A stretch of DNA of 64,000 nt from Leucocoprinus leucothites (taxonomy: Eukaryota; Basidiomycota; Agaricomycetes; Agaricales; Agaricaceae): the NCBI GenBank assembly GCA_013368445.1, contig JAACJO010000002.1, positions 1,364,001 to 1,428,000 on the forward strand. Direction: 5' to 3'. Both the position numbers and the translations under genes were made by a program. This document shows, one piece after another, positions 36,820 through 48,433 of the stretch. Each line of letters begins with the position of its first letter. The stretch's first letter is position 1. The notes below the pieces were generated by a model. It was not told where the DNA came from. It saw nothing but the letters and a program-made list of their open reading frames with translations, and made no database searches.

Positions 36820-38756
36820 GCGTTCCATACTGTGGGAGGTTGTAGCGGGGTTTGTGGTGGCACTGTAACGCGTAACGCGGACCTCCTTCAATTGCAGCTC
36901 CGCAAGGACTTGTCGGCGCGACGTTTGGCGTTTGGCAGATGGGAGCTCGGCGCGTCGTAATCAATAGATTGCTGCGAGATACAAACGGGAAACAGATCGA
37001 AAATAAGCAATAAATAAGTGCAAGCTGAACCTTTGGTCAAACACTCAGATGAGTCACGTGCTTTTCAATGCAGGCTGTCCCTCTCAGCCGGGGTGCCTTG
37101 GCTAGTTCCTTCGTCCGAGTAGGCGCTTATGATGATAACTGATGAGCAGTGTTCATTTAGCCATGAGTTACAGATAGCTATGCCCGTCCACAATATTAGA
37201 AGTCGCTAATTAGTAGGACGGCGATGGAGTCGGGTGCCTTGCAATATCTTCAAGCGAAACACCAGATAAAGCAACTAGCTTGAAGTCGAACATGATCAAC
37301 TGGTCTTGCGTTGTGTCTGGAAGCGCCACTAGTCAAGGCACAGAGCTTCGAACCACACACTAGGCGAGCTAATCAATCCAATTTCAAGCGAAGTATTGCT
37401 CTGAGCGAAGTTATCGGGACCAGACTATTAATGAAAGGAAATGACGCTAATGACGCTGTCAACCTCGCTTAGCACTGCCAGTGAGAGTAAGGAAGCGATA
37501 ACCACAGGGGTAACTACTTCGACTCGTTGGTAATAAGACTTGATGGAACAGAGCATCCACGCAAAGCAATTTGCCATGTCATTCCAAGCCTTTGTGTACA
37601 TCCATAAAGCCTCGCTAGCCGGATCGTAAATGTCTTGGACTGGATTCAGTATCGTTTCTCCGACAAACCGTAATTTTCGGATCTGGTCCCCCTGATTAGA
37701 AAGCCTAGGCCAATTTAACTGAAATACTTACATCCATCTTCCCAGTAATTCACAATGCATTTTTCTTTAAATATACCAGAGAACCAAGAAAACTGATTCA
37801 AATGGCCAGGACATATATCGATCACTCGCTTCAAATTTCAATCATGGAGCGATTAATTGCGGGAAGCACAAACGCATGACGAAACCTTTCCCAGCCTTTT
37901 CACATTGGTGAATTTTGGGAGCGACCAAGTTTGAAAGATGCTGTCATTGGGCTAGATAGCCATCATGTCAAGCGTCGTATTCGTGGTAGTGAACACAATT
38001 AGAATCAAGCTCCGAAGAGATTGCACTATAGTGAGGAGTAGTGTCGTTTCAAATCAAGGAAACTTCATTGGTAGCTGGATCAGCTCCCAGCTGTTGACGT
38101 GGTGTATCTGTTCAAGACTATTCTTTTTGGGGCCCTTCCTAGGCGCTCTGGCGTGAGAAAACGCGGTATCCAAGTGTAAGTAGTCATCAAGCGTATGGGG
38201 CTATTGCTTTAGTGTATACACGCTACCAGAAGCGGTGCAACACACGAGTTGAATGTTTTCGACTCAATCCATGATGCTGATTGATTAAGTAGGCCGAGCG
38301 GGAAAATATCGTGTATAAACGGCTTCCCGAGGAACGAGATTTGGCCGCTGGATGGTGACAGGCCGAGTTGATCTTGTACAGAAATAGGTTTCAGCGTAAT
38401 GAGGCAGACCTGCTCGCTTCGGATGCGCTGAGCTGATATAAATGAAAGGTCTTCTATGAATTTGTATGTTGGCATTTCAGAGGCTGGTCATGCGTGGCAT
38501 AGAGTGGAGGACCAAAAACATAGCTTTGAACTGCCTGAGAGGGTGAGAGAGAGGATGAGAACAAAGAACCAAGTTCGCACTTGGCGAGTGACCCTAATTC
38601 AGAACAACCCTGCGGATTAGGCATGGGCGCATTTTCCGTCCGTAGAACCTAACTACCACCACCCAACTCTTTCGCTCACGACCTCAAAACATATCATACC
38701 CTCCTTTCCAGCCTTCAGCAGAGCTCAGCCACGATCCGCAGTGCGGAACAGCTGAC
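36820..38756. other. Intergenic
   Basis: About 1.9 kb between transporter copy 2 and the next plus-strand gene. Only short frames without motifs are present. The proximal part likely holds control sequence for copy 2 and the distal part the promoter of the gene at 38757. Nothing else is supported. Confidence 0.5.
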
Positions 38757-40954
38757 ATGGATTCAACAGATAGTATCTCACGGGTCAGCTCTCTTCGCAC
38801 CCGGCCGAGTTTTACGCCTCTAGGTCCACGAACTCCCTCAAGGTCCACTTTCGACATTCCACCTCTTCCCTCGACCTCCTCTAGTCCCAGACTTCCCTCC
38901 CCAGCATACTCGGCACACGCATCTCCAGCACTTTCTCCTCGCACGCTTCCAACTGTACTAGAAACCCTCGCCGAGCCTGAAGCTCCTCAATCTCCACCAG
39001 TAACAGAACACCTTCCGCCTGCGTACAGTTCTCTTCCCGAGGCTCAAGTCATAGAGTCATCATCACCACCACAGTCTATCTCTCCTCCCCCTCAACGAAT
39101 ACCTCCAGCACGGGAAATGAAGTTTGAGTCGCAGCCTGTTGAATGGAAGGCGCTTCCGTTAGAAGCCGCCCTCTGTGGGTGCCTTGTTATGCAATTACAT
39201 TGTGACAGGCCTTGTTGACGTTTTTTCTGATAGGGACTTTCAGCTCTGCTGAGCTTCAACAGATCGTGTCACGGGCCATCCGATCGTCTGCACGCGAGTC
39301 CTTCATAAGACTTCTTCCTGTCGACAATTTGGATCGGGTTCTACCAAACGAACTAGAGCGCCTGGAAGAATCCAAGGCCTCTACTCAGACCAAATACCGA
39401 TTTTTGGTGCATCGACGGACAATGCTGCTACAAGCCTTGATCACAAGCGCTCAAATACCTTCAGTAAAGACTAAGGACAAGGAAGATAACCTGGACAGTA
39501 TCACTAAGCTTGCGCTGCAACTATCAGAGACCACCACGGAATGTGATAGATTAGTGGAGGAACTAGTCACAATGTCCGACCAGACTTCACAGATTAATCG
39601 GATGCTGGATGTTCATTGGGCCAGCGCATTGGCGATTGCTCTACGCAAGGTGAGCATCTGGGCACGTTACACGTTTCCGCGCCACTTATCATCATAATAG
39701 CTTAATAATAGCTATGGTCGTAGGACCACTGAGCTCCAACAAGCAAGGGAACGAATCACCCAACTTGAAGCGGAATTAGAAGACGCGTGGAAGGAAGCAG
39801 AAAAGCTAGCGCGAGAGATGGACGAATATGAGGCAGACATGGCATCCGACGAGGAAGGCGACGCGGTCATTGAAACAGCCGAAGTTGTCTCAGTGCCCAT
39901 AACGCCGACCTCTCCCAGGCCGCATAGCATCGCCATTGCACCAACGCTCATGACGGTTGAAGCTCTAACACCACGGACACCACTTTCGCCCCGCCATACA
40001 GAACCAATAGCAGACATACCTGCCGACGTTAATGGACAAGAAGACAACCAGGATAACTTGAGCATTCGTAGTGGTAAAAGCACGAAAAGCTTTAAGAGCA
40101 CGAAGAGTGCTCGCAGTGCCAAAAGCGCTCGTAGTCACCGCAGTGCCCGGGGCGATGTCAGTCACAGTCAGCACGTATCTGCGGCAAGGAAGCGAAGTTA
40201 TCGTGCATCTCAAGGTAGTCTTCGCCTCCCTAATGGTCATGCTCGCAAGCAAAGTGTTTCCAGACCAAAGACACCCGTGGATGAGCATCCGCCAGTCCCT
40301 GACATACCAGCCAGTCATTCACGTAAACCAAGCGCTTCGAGCATCCTCAGACCCAAAACGCCTATGGACGAACACCCCCCAGTCCCTGACATTCCCTTAC
40401 AATTCACATCCCCTGTTTTGTCCGCCCCCACTGCAAATGCATCCTCCACATTACTACATTGGGACTCGCGGAGTGCATCCCCGGCAGCGCCGACGAATGC
40501 GACTGCGGGTGAGGGAAGCGATGAAGGATCACCTCGCCGCGTTCCAGCCAACCTTGATGACATCAGTTTGAACGACGACAATGTGATTGAGGAGGTTCCC
40601 CGTTCACCTAACCGCAAAAATATGTCTCTTGATGACATGAGAATCAACCGCTCCTCAAAACCTCGAGGTACGACTCCCTTGTTTCATTCAAGATTGTTAA
40701 CTGACTCTTCTTACCCTCTAGGTGGTATGGAAGCTTCGCCAACATCTAACATTCCCTCAATTTGGAGAACCATCGACACCCCCAAAACACCTGCAGAACG
40801 AGTGGAATCACTCATGAGACGTGGCACGACTAACAGCAAACCTACACCATACCAAAAACTCAGGACTCTGACAAAACGCTATTCTCTCCCTTTTCCTCTT
40901 CTCTCATCGGGCAACAAATCTGTAGCTGTTCGTCGTGCTTCTGATCGATCATGA
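38757..40954 (+). CDS. Low-complexity protein with central coiled coil, function unknown
   Basis: Four exons, 38757-39174, 39234-39649, 39701-40667 and 40722-40954, give 677 residues. The N-terminal 135 residues are Ser/Pro-rich. A helical region follows with SSAELQQIVSRAIRSSARES and RLLPVDNLDRVLPNELERLE, then a coiled coil (TTELQQARERITQLEAELED). The C-terminal half is disordered, with a Ser/Lys block (STKSFKSTKSARSAKSARSH) and a duplicated proline motif. The last intron (40668-40721, 54 nt) is a multiple of three without a stop, so it could be read through. I prefer splicing because of its clean GT/AG ends and a CTGAC branch-like site. I do not recognise the family; a scaffold or cytoskeletal adaptor is only a guess. 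Confidence 0.75.
40262..40395 (+). repeat. Imperfect tandem coding repeat
   Basis: Two 47-nt units, 40262-40308 and 40349-40395, encode RPKTPVDEHPPVPDIP and RPKTPMDEHPPVPDIP. Each is preceded by a related Arg-Lys-Ser-rich segment (HARKQSVS and HSRKPSASSIL). The units start 87 nt apart, keeping frame, and differ by several mostly silent changes. Confidence 0.7.
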
Positions 40955-41594
40955 TCGATTCATGTCCGGTCCGAAACCATACTCCTTTTTTGTATCCAAC
41001 TCTCTCCGCTGTCTCGTTCCAACCACGTTGCCCGTCCCCGATCAATACGTTACACACACTGCTACTTTGGTCATCGCTCAACGCTCAATATCAATGCTCA
41101 AGCTCAAGGCTTTGTTGTATCATCATAACCACCACTACTTCCCAATTTGTCCATGTTGTCTGCCGTCCCGTTCAAATCACACTCATCGTCTTGTATATCA
41201 TAGGATTGTGCTTGTCGAAACATACCTTCATCCCAAATCTTTACCCTGTCAAAATACCTGAACTCTCATATTTGGTGTTGCACAGGACATACCATTCTGT
41301 TATACCCTCAATGTGTTGAACACTCGTTTGGTTTCCTCGTTTATAATCAGCTCATTACCAGTACATTCGTTGTTATTCCTTTCCCGACTCGGACTTAGAT
41401 TAAATATGGCAATCTATTTGTGCATAGGTAGCCGTGTCGCCGGTCTACACGCTCAAGCCCGTCTGCCCCGGTGTTCCACCTGTAAATTAAAATTGCCGCG
41501 TCAAATATCCTTGAGGTCGACTACTTGGAGTGCTGAATCTTCGATACAAGCAGTAGTTGTGCCAAAAATAACCGAACACGAGCGTAGACTACTA
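40955..41594. other. Intergenic between convergent genes
   Basis: About 0.64 kb, fairly T/C-rich on the plus strand, between the low-complexity gene and the 3' end of the FMP52-like gene. Probably 3' untranslated regions. No gene seen. Confidence 0.5.
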
Positions 41595-42717
41595 TCATTT
41601 ATCTGCTGTAGCTCCAAGTGCAAGAGCGCCATCATTGGAGATCAGAGTGAAAGCTGCTGCGTCTTGGTTGACGGTCGACGCCTTGGCATTCGCGGGTAAA
41701 CCACTTGAACCGAGAATGCCTGCACGAGAAATAGCTTTTGCCAGCACGGGTATCTAAATCAATAGAAGTTGGTGATTTAGAACACTGTCAAAGGACGCAA
41801 AGACAACTTACCTGAATGCCTATGGAATCTGAGACGCGGGTCAACGCTCCGGTGATAGTTCTACAAGACAGTCAGGCCTAGGAGGAACTCTTTGAGGGGA
41901 AAAAAACAGACGCGAAGATGCTTTCTGCAACACGAGACTCCTCCCTCTTGGCGCCGAGCAACATTGCAGGACGGAAGATAATTGTATCGCTATATCCCAA
42001 CTTAGCTAAACCAATCTCCGTCTGACCCTTGCTCCTATACATCTGTTAGCGTGGGGAGTTAAGGTGAAGATTCAATAGAAAGCACCTCATGTATAAGAAG
42101 GATGAGCTCGCGTTTGCGCCGGCGCTCTACACATGTCAATGAGAAGCCGAAAAAGGCTGATAATGGTCAGACACATACTGAGAGATAAACCAATCGTTGC
42201 TCCTGGTTCGGTACCCTTGCAGCCTTTGCAGCACTGATGACGTAGCTATGGAGGTTGGTCGGGTTGAGTTGTCTATGTATGTACTAGGTGGACTAGGGTG
42301 ATACTTACTCTCTATCGATCTTTTCGAACGCCTCAGCACTCCCGGCGTTTTTTTTCGTCGTCCCCAAGCTATATGAGACAAATATAACTAGCTTTTTAGA
42401 GAGCCGCAGTCAAGTAGACTCACGTTATGTATACCACGTCCCAACAGCCTTCCTGTAAACCCGCCTCATCAAGCTTGTCAAAGTTGATGACCTTCTGTTC
42501 TAGCTTGTCCTTTCCAACCGCAATATCACTCTTTGGAGTGACATTCCGGCCGTATTCTCCGACCTTAGTAAACTCAGACGAAGCCAGAAGCTCCCGCAGC
42601 AGCACACGACCGGTTTGGCCTGTTGCTCCAAAAATAAGGGCGGTTTTAGGAACTAGAGCAAGCCGAAAGAGTCGGCGAGGATATTGTTAAGATGAATTCT
42701 AGAGGCTCACCAGACAT
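41595..42717 (-). CDS. FMP52: FMP52-like NAD(P)-binding oxidoreductase, apparently frameshifted
   Basis: Eight exons read downward: 42711-42717 (7 nt), 42424-42652, 42309-42368, 42179-42245, 42086-42126, 41913-42034, 41812-41860 and 41595-41753. The product starts MSVPKTALIFGATGQTGRV, an NAD(P)-binding Rossmann motif. It continues with RLVYLSSAGANASSSFLYMR and SKGQTEIGL, matching the FMP52/TIP30 group of atypical short-chain dehydrogenases; yeast Fmp52 is a mitochondrial outer-membrane-associated protein. Exon 6 is 122 nt where the flanking frames need 123. The frame reads RPAMLLGAKRE, then must shift by one base near 41939-41943 to give SRVAESIFA and the correct downstream exons. No splice choice that I tried repairs it. 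It is either a base lost in the sequence or a recent lesion. The gene is divergent from the F-box-like gene at 43033. Confidence 0.8.
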
Positions 42718-43032
42718 CCGGTTCTTCAAGTTGTTTATGTTCGCAATCAGCGTGCAAATGAGAAGGCTTGGGAATGGGATCACTTTGACAATGACCGGTG
42801 ACCTATATAAGTACTTAGACTGACGGAGTGACGACATGGCTACGGCAAGCGGCACGATGATGCCGTCAAATGTCATCACTTGAGAACCCCCTGGCCCACC
42901 GGCATCCATCATCGAACTTTGTCCAAGCAAAAAACAGACAGCGGAAGCGCAAGAATCATCGGAATGATCCACTGGCGACAGATATAATCGCAATGTTGGA
43001 CGCACCGTACATGCATCTTCTGCGCATACCCC

Positions 43033-44082
43033 ATGGATCGTTTTCCTGATTTTCCTCAGGATATCCGAAGGCTGATCTTTGAGCAGGCCTTCGAAGATTA
43101 TAATTACACTGGGGGACACTTCTTGCTCATTTGTCGAGAAGCAACGGAATGGTTAGTTGCTTCTTGTGATACCAACACCGACGGTTCTTTTGGATTTAAC
43201 TGACTAACATCGTAAAGGCTAGAACCCCTAGTGTACCGTTCTGTCAACGTGGTTGAGGGACATATCGACGACCGACTTCGCATTCAATCTACTAGGTTCT
43301 GCACGGCATTTCGCCAGGCACCTAAAGCTCGAGCCTTTTACGCCCAGAATGTCAGGAGTGTTTATATTGACGATCTGGGTCTCCGGAGTATTGGGGAGCA
43401 ATTTTTGCCTATGTGCACAAGCCTAGTCGAGCTGTCCTATGGATCCTCCAACTTTCCACCTCTTCCAGACACGCTTAAGGCTATCCTGCAACCGTCTTAC
43501 TTCCCTCGTCTCCGAAGGCTGGGAATTGATGGTGCACCCCAGTCACTGGGACTCCTGTCTGGATTTGATCTCCCAGCCTTTCATCAAATGACTCTCATTG
43601 AGATGGTGGACTCTGGGCAATTCAGGTGGGATGGTTTGAAGTCCCTTCGCTGTCTCAATCACTTGTTGATCGACGTGCGGCCTCAATGGAAAGACATGAA
43701 TCGCTTCTCCTCTACGTCTGCCAATCACCTCCTCCCTCTCGTCAACGCTCTCCAGCCGCATCTGCCACCGAGCTTACAACATGCCGTCTTTATGGTTCCA
43801 AATTATCTCCCATTTCTGCTTAGCTGGGTTGACTGCGAAAGACAACTCAAATTCAACAGGAAATTCTCCTTCCGGCCGATTGTTCAAGGTCAATTTGACC
43901 GCCGTATATTTCTGGGAGTACCAGGTCAGGCAGAGGAACTAAACGTGAACGGCACGACAGAACAGCATATGAGGGAGTTTCAAAATACGATTCAGCATCT
44001 TGTCTGTATTAGTAAAGCAAACCCACCCTGGTATTGGGTGCGCTGGGCTGAGAAGGTTGTGCAAGACAGCGAGTATCGCTAG
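43033..44082 (+). CDS. F-box-like / LRR-like protein, paralog 1
   Basis: Two exons, 43033-43151 and 43218-44082, give 327 residues. The N terminus reads MDRFPDFPQDIRRLIFEQAF, an F-box-like helix pair. The intron interrupts the Trp codon (TG/G) after LLICREATEW, at the same place as in three paralogs in this window. The rest resembles the irregular leucine-rich region found after F-boxes in Agaricomycetes (LVYRSVNV, FPRLRRLGIDG, LKSLRCLNHLLIDV). F-box proteins usually link substrates to SCF ubiquitin ligases, but the motif here is weak, so that role is inferred. The start codon is preceded by CCC and lies 315 bp from the divergent FMP52-like start. Confidence 0.75.
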
Positions 44083-44430
44083 AAATAGTGAGTAGTGGTC
44101 TATTAGACGTTTTGAAGCAGCGTCTTATTATTTTTTACCAGTTGTAAATATATTGAACCTAGAGTCCCCTTGTCCTTCGAACCGGTGGTGCCCTCTGGCA
44201 ACTCAGGCTACTTAACATGCCGGCTGTTGAAGTTGCAGTAGCCGTGCTGGTGACAAATCATCCGCTATGCTTCTCGTGTGAAGAGCAAGGTATGGCAAGT
44301 CATATTCGGACAAGATCGATATCCTTTCTACGGTCCTACAAACAAGCAGTTCTACCAGGTACAACATGATACTAGTAATGACGCATGCTCGCCATTGCAT
44401 ATTGACATTAAGCTATTTCCATTAGTTATA

Positions 44431-46509
44431 TTAGGGGTGGATATGGTCGTCGTCGTCGTCGCCAATTACATGAAGAGGAATAGATGAGGTAGGCGTTTCA
44501 GCTTCATTAGGTACACGGGAGTACCATGCCGTTCCGGGCATCTCGATGTTTTCTATTTTCTTGCCCTTATCGGCAGCATTGCGCCCCGAGGCGGTGTATA
44601 GATAGATGAGGTAGATGATAAATGTGTAGATCAGGAAAGCCATGCTACAAGAAAGGTTAGGGAACAGGGTTGGAGGTACGGAGAGGCACTCTACCTAAAC
44701 ATAATCAAAATATAGGTGACGTGATCCATTCCGTTGTCGTGGACAAAATCCAATTCTTCGTCTGTAGCAGACATGAAGAGTAGTCTATCAAATGATTTGC
44801 AGGGCGGTCATAAGGTATCAGACGGCGATGACTTACCCGGAAGACACAAGCAGCTGAAAGCAGGAGTGGCGTTTAGCGAAGAAAAGCTGTAAATTGGATT
44901 GGATATACTCACGAACGGCGGCAAGTGGCGGAAGGCACGAGAGGCGGCGTTAGTACTCCCGCTTTCTACTGTTGAGGCCACATTCAGCGTATGGTCGCTC
45001 CTATTGTCGTCATCTGCGTCGCCGGATAGCTTGGGCGCGAAAAAGCATATTTCAATTATACGAGTTACACCTGCAAGCATGAGGGTACGTCCAAATGTCG
45101 CATGGACCTTTGAAAAATGATGGGATTAATGGGAGAAGGAGATTAGCGAATATCTGCGGGTTTGACTGACCTTGGTTGAAATAGCGAGAGCTTGAGCGTG
45201 CTCTGACATGGCCCAACCAGTCAGGATGATACTGTGGGAAAATGTTAGTTTTACAATCAGAATGCAATTTGTTATCCGCTCACATAACAGAGGGAACAAC
45301 ATTTCGCTGAAAGAAATATCCATCAGAGGTGATGTACAGGTTCTAGCTGTTACCAATACACACTTGATTGTTCCGTGCCAGCCAAAGTCCAAGAATACCA
45401 CCGCACCACCCTAGTCATCCCATGAACTGCTACCCTTAACTATAGTCAAAAGAAACGCACATAGAATACCAAGGATTCTATATATAAAAGTTCAGTACAA
45501 GGGGGAGATGGGAGCCACAGGATACTGACGTGTGCTGCATATCCTTAACGGACCAATCACCGCCGTGGTGTTCAGTAAAAGTATTGACTAAAGGGATCGT
45601 CGTTGAATGACTGCGACAAAGTGAGGCGTTCAATACAAGCATACCTATACCCTAGTACGTGAAGTCGATTTGAATTATCGCACAAAGTGCAATAGGAGTT
45701 TACCGGCTTACCCAGAGCGTAATAATCCTGGCCGTAACTGAGCTAGAGTTTGGAGTAGAAAAGGGGTAGACTCACAAAGAATCCCAGAACTCAGGGCTCT
45801 TTCCAGATCGACGGATCCATGCTTCACCAACAAGCATTATTATTGCCATGATAATGGCGTAGGCGATGAAACCGCTCCCCATAATATAATGGGCCAAGCA
45901 TTGTCCTGGGAGCCAGTATGAAATCAGGACATAGTGTAGGTGGTTTTGTCTCTCACCAAGGTGGCCCCCTCTGCAGTATCCGCGGAATGTTATAGCACCG
46001 AAAAGCATTTGTGTCCATCCGAGTACAGGGTATAATTTTCCTAGGATACCATGAGCAGTCACGACGTATGGTCGAATGGTGCGTTCATGGATGTGTAGCT
46101 TGAGGTAGATGCCAATTACTAGTTGAGCGATGATGGGTATGAATAGGAAGGACCCGAAGGAACCATGCACTGAAGGTAAGAATTGTCGCCCTTTATGTGC
46201 ATGCCCGAGGAAATAGCCTCCGATCGTGAGTGCGAAACCTGTGGACTGTTACTCGATGAGTCCTTAAGCTAAGACTCCTAAGAACAGAATCAGGCGAACC
46301 TGTAGTGGTACATGCCAACGACTTCTTGACAAGCCAAGTACCATACCAACTGGAAAGAGAATACCCCAAACGGTAGCTTGTAGGACCATGTGTATCCAGA
46401 GGATCGCATCAACGGGCGCATTTATTTGTTCTTCCGTGAGGTGATCATGGTGTTTATGAGCAGCAACAAGCAGAGCAGAAGCCAGGCCTACTGCAAGGAC
46501 AGCGCGCAT
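44431..46509 (-). CDS. Ytp1-like integral membrane protein
   Basis: Thirteen exons give 474 residues. The first exons are 46300-46509, 45776-46245, 45712-45727 (16 nt) and 45645-45651 (7 nt); nine more follow down to 44431. The start [19 protein letters not shown] is a signal peptide followed by a His-rich stretch. Conserved segments include [47 protein letters not shown] and [13 protein letters not shown], matching the DUF2427 and Ytp1 domains. The first part resembles cytochrome b561-type four-helix membrane proteins. The 7-nt exon GGTATAG is needed to encode GI in LWGIVNTF. The protein ends with a run of five Asp. The molecular function of Ytp1 is not established. The gene is divergent from RPF1 with 180 bp between starts. 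Confidence 0.87.
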
Positions 46510-46689
46510 GTCAACCAGCAAGAATTAGCCGAGGTTACGGTGTTAGCGAATGAAGAGTATGATGGGCGAGGATATCGTGGACTCCGCCGAGTAAGCGTAA
46601 TGTCGGCTTTCTCACTCATCAATGTGTCACGTGGGACTCGAAGGCCAGAAATTGATGGAGATCTAAAAACCGACTTTAAACTCTCTGCA
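46510..46689. promoter_or_regulatory. Compact bidirectional promoter, Ytp1-like / RPF1
   Basis: Only 180 bp separate the start codons of two divergent genes. No clear TATA box is seen, which fits a housekeeping-type shared promoter. A CACGTG palindrome (E-box) lies at 46628-46633. Confidence 0.5.
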
Positions 46690-48087
46690 ATGCCCACCAG
46701 TCGTTTCGAACCGTCGACGATCAAGAACAAAGTTAAGAGAGAAGAGGTTTCTAGGAAAAACAAAAGGGCGAAGACGCAGGCAAGACTACAAAAACGGCTG
46801 GCGCAGGCAAAACTTGAAGCTAATGATCCTGGAATCAAGAAGGTCTGCACGAACAGTATCCTGACAGGCCTTTAAGCTGACTCGTGGATACAGAAACGAC
46901 TATCTGACAATGTTCCTAAAACTCTCGATAATACTAGAGAATTTGACCCATCTATTCTGACAAACGACCCAAACCAATCTCAGCCGTCTCATATTGCACA
47001 AGAGGAGGTTGCAGCAGACATCGCTTCAGATCCATTCGCCTCCTATTTTACGACGGAGGACCCAACCCTCCCTCCCAAAATCCTAATCACAACTTCACCG
47101 AAAGCTTCGAAAGCAACTTATGATTTCTGCGATGAGCTAGTAGGCGTATTTCCTGGCGCTGAATTTATTCGGAGGAAGAAAGGAAAGGGCTTCGAAATTG
47201 GCTGGATAGCGGCTTGGGCAGCCAACAGGGGTTACAAGCATCTTTGTGTTGTTAATGAAGATCATAAAAGACCGAGTACGTTTCCGCCAGTTTTTTTTTT
47301 TGGATTTCGTGTTTACGGGCCTCTTTAGACGCACTTACCCTGGTGTACCTTCCTCATGGACCCACGGCCTACTTCAAGCTGACATCTGTAGAGCTAACGA
47401 AGCAGATCTATGTTAGTACGAATTTCTATGTGTGAGCATACTTGCCGATATGTGGCTAATCCATACCAGGGTCATGCAAGAGCAACGGCTCATAATCCCG
47501 AGCTTATTCTCAATGGATTTGTCACACGGTTGGGACACACTATCGGCCGGATGTTCCAAACAACCTTTCCTCCAGTTCCTGAATTCCAGGGACGACAAGT
47601 CGTTACAATACACAACCAACGAGACTTCTTGTTTTTTCGAAGACACAGGCTAGTCGTGGCTCTGTCCTTATTTCAAAAACAAAAAAAATCTGACATCTTC
47701 GTGCACATAGATATGCATTCCGATCTACAGAAAAGGTGGCGCTGCAGGAAATTGGTCCTCGTTTCACCCTGAAACTGCGGTGGCTCAAGAAGAATCTTCC
47801 GGCTGTTCAAAACTTCGGAGAGGATGCTAAGCCTCTGACCTTTGATACTGAGGATGATCCATTTGAGGAGCAGACTGGCGCGCCAGCAACTCAGCACGAA
47901 GAGCAAGAAAGTGAGCCTACATCAGGGGAACTTGGTGCCCCTCCTATCAAAACTGTACCTCCCAAGCAAGACGAATACATATGGCAATGGAAAGTACGTA
48001 TTGCAAAGTGTGTTCAAGCTTACTTGCGTGCTCACGTCACCCTCTTAGCCTGAGCTAGAGACCACACGTCGGACATTCTTTCTATAA
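46690..48087 (+). CDS. RPF1: Ribosome production factor 1 (Brix domain)
   Basis: Six exons, 46690-46842, 46894-47275, 47329-47411, 47470-47648, 47711-47993 and 48049-48087, give 372 residues. The N terminus ([20 protein letters not shown]) and C terminus ([14 protein letters not shown]) match Rpf1 closely. The Brix domain between them has [43 protein letters not shown] and [16 protein letters not shown]. Rpf1 is a nucleolar factor that works in 60S ribosomal subunit assembly. Intron 4 (47649-47710) has a GC donor (AG/GCTAGT); no GT donor restores the frame. An upstream in-frame ATG exists (MSAFSL), but the family start fits 46690. Low-complexity residues before the C terminus (about 300-345) are acidic. 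Confidence 0.93.
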
Positions 48088-48433
48088 TCTTCCATCTAGT
48101 CATCTTTTGTATCGCCACTTTTCGGTGTATCAACACTATGATTCAATGCAAACGTTCCATAAGTGGGATCGCAAAGAAGTCACGGATTTGATTGTTTGAT
48201 TACCCAGTCCCCAATCTGCAAGGATTAATAAATTGTGCAACATGCCGGAGGAAGCCCAAGAGCTCAAGAATCCAGTACCTCTCACTGGCCTTTTCAGATG
48301 GAGTCAGCTCATGTATTGGATCAATGAAGCAAGCGCACTCAGCCTCGCGATATTGCATGGTAGTATTTATGGTATCTAAGAGGCGGTGAAGCCTCATTGT
48401 CCACATCCGTAGCTGGAGCATAACAAAGGTAAC

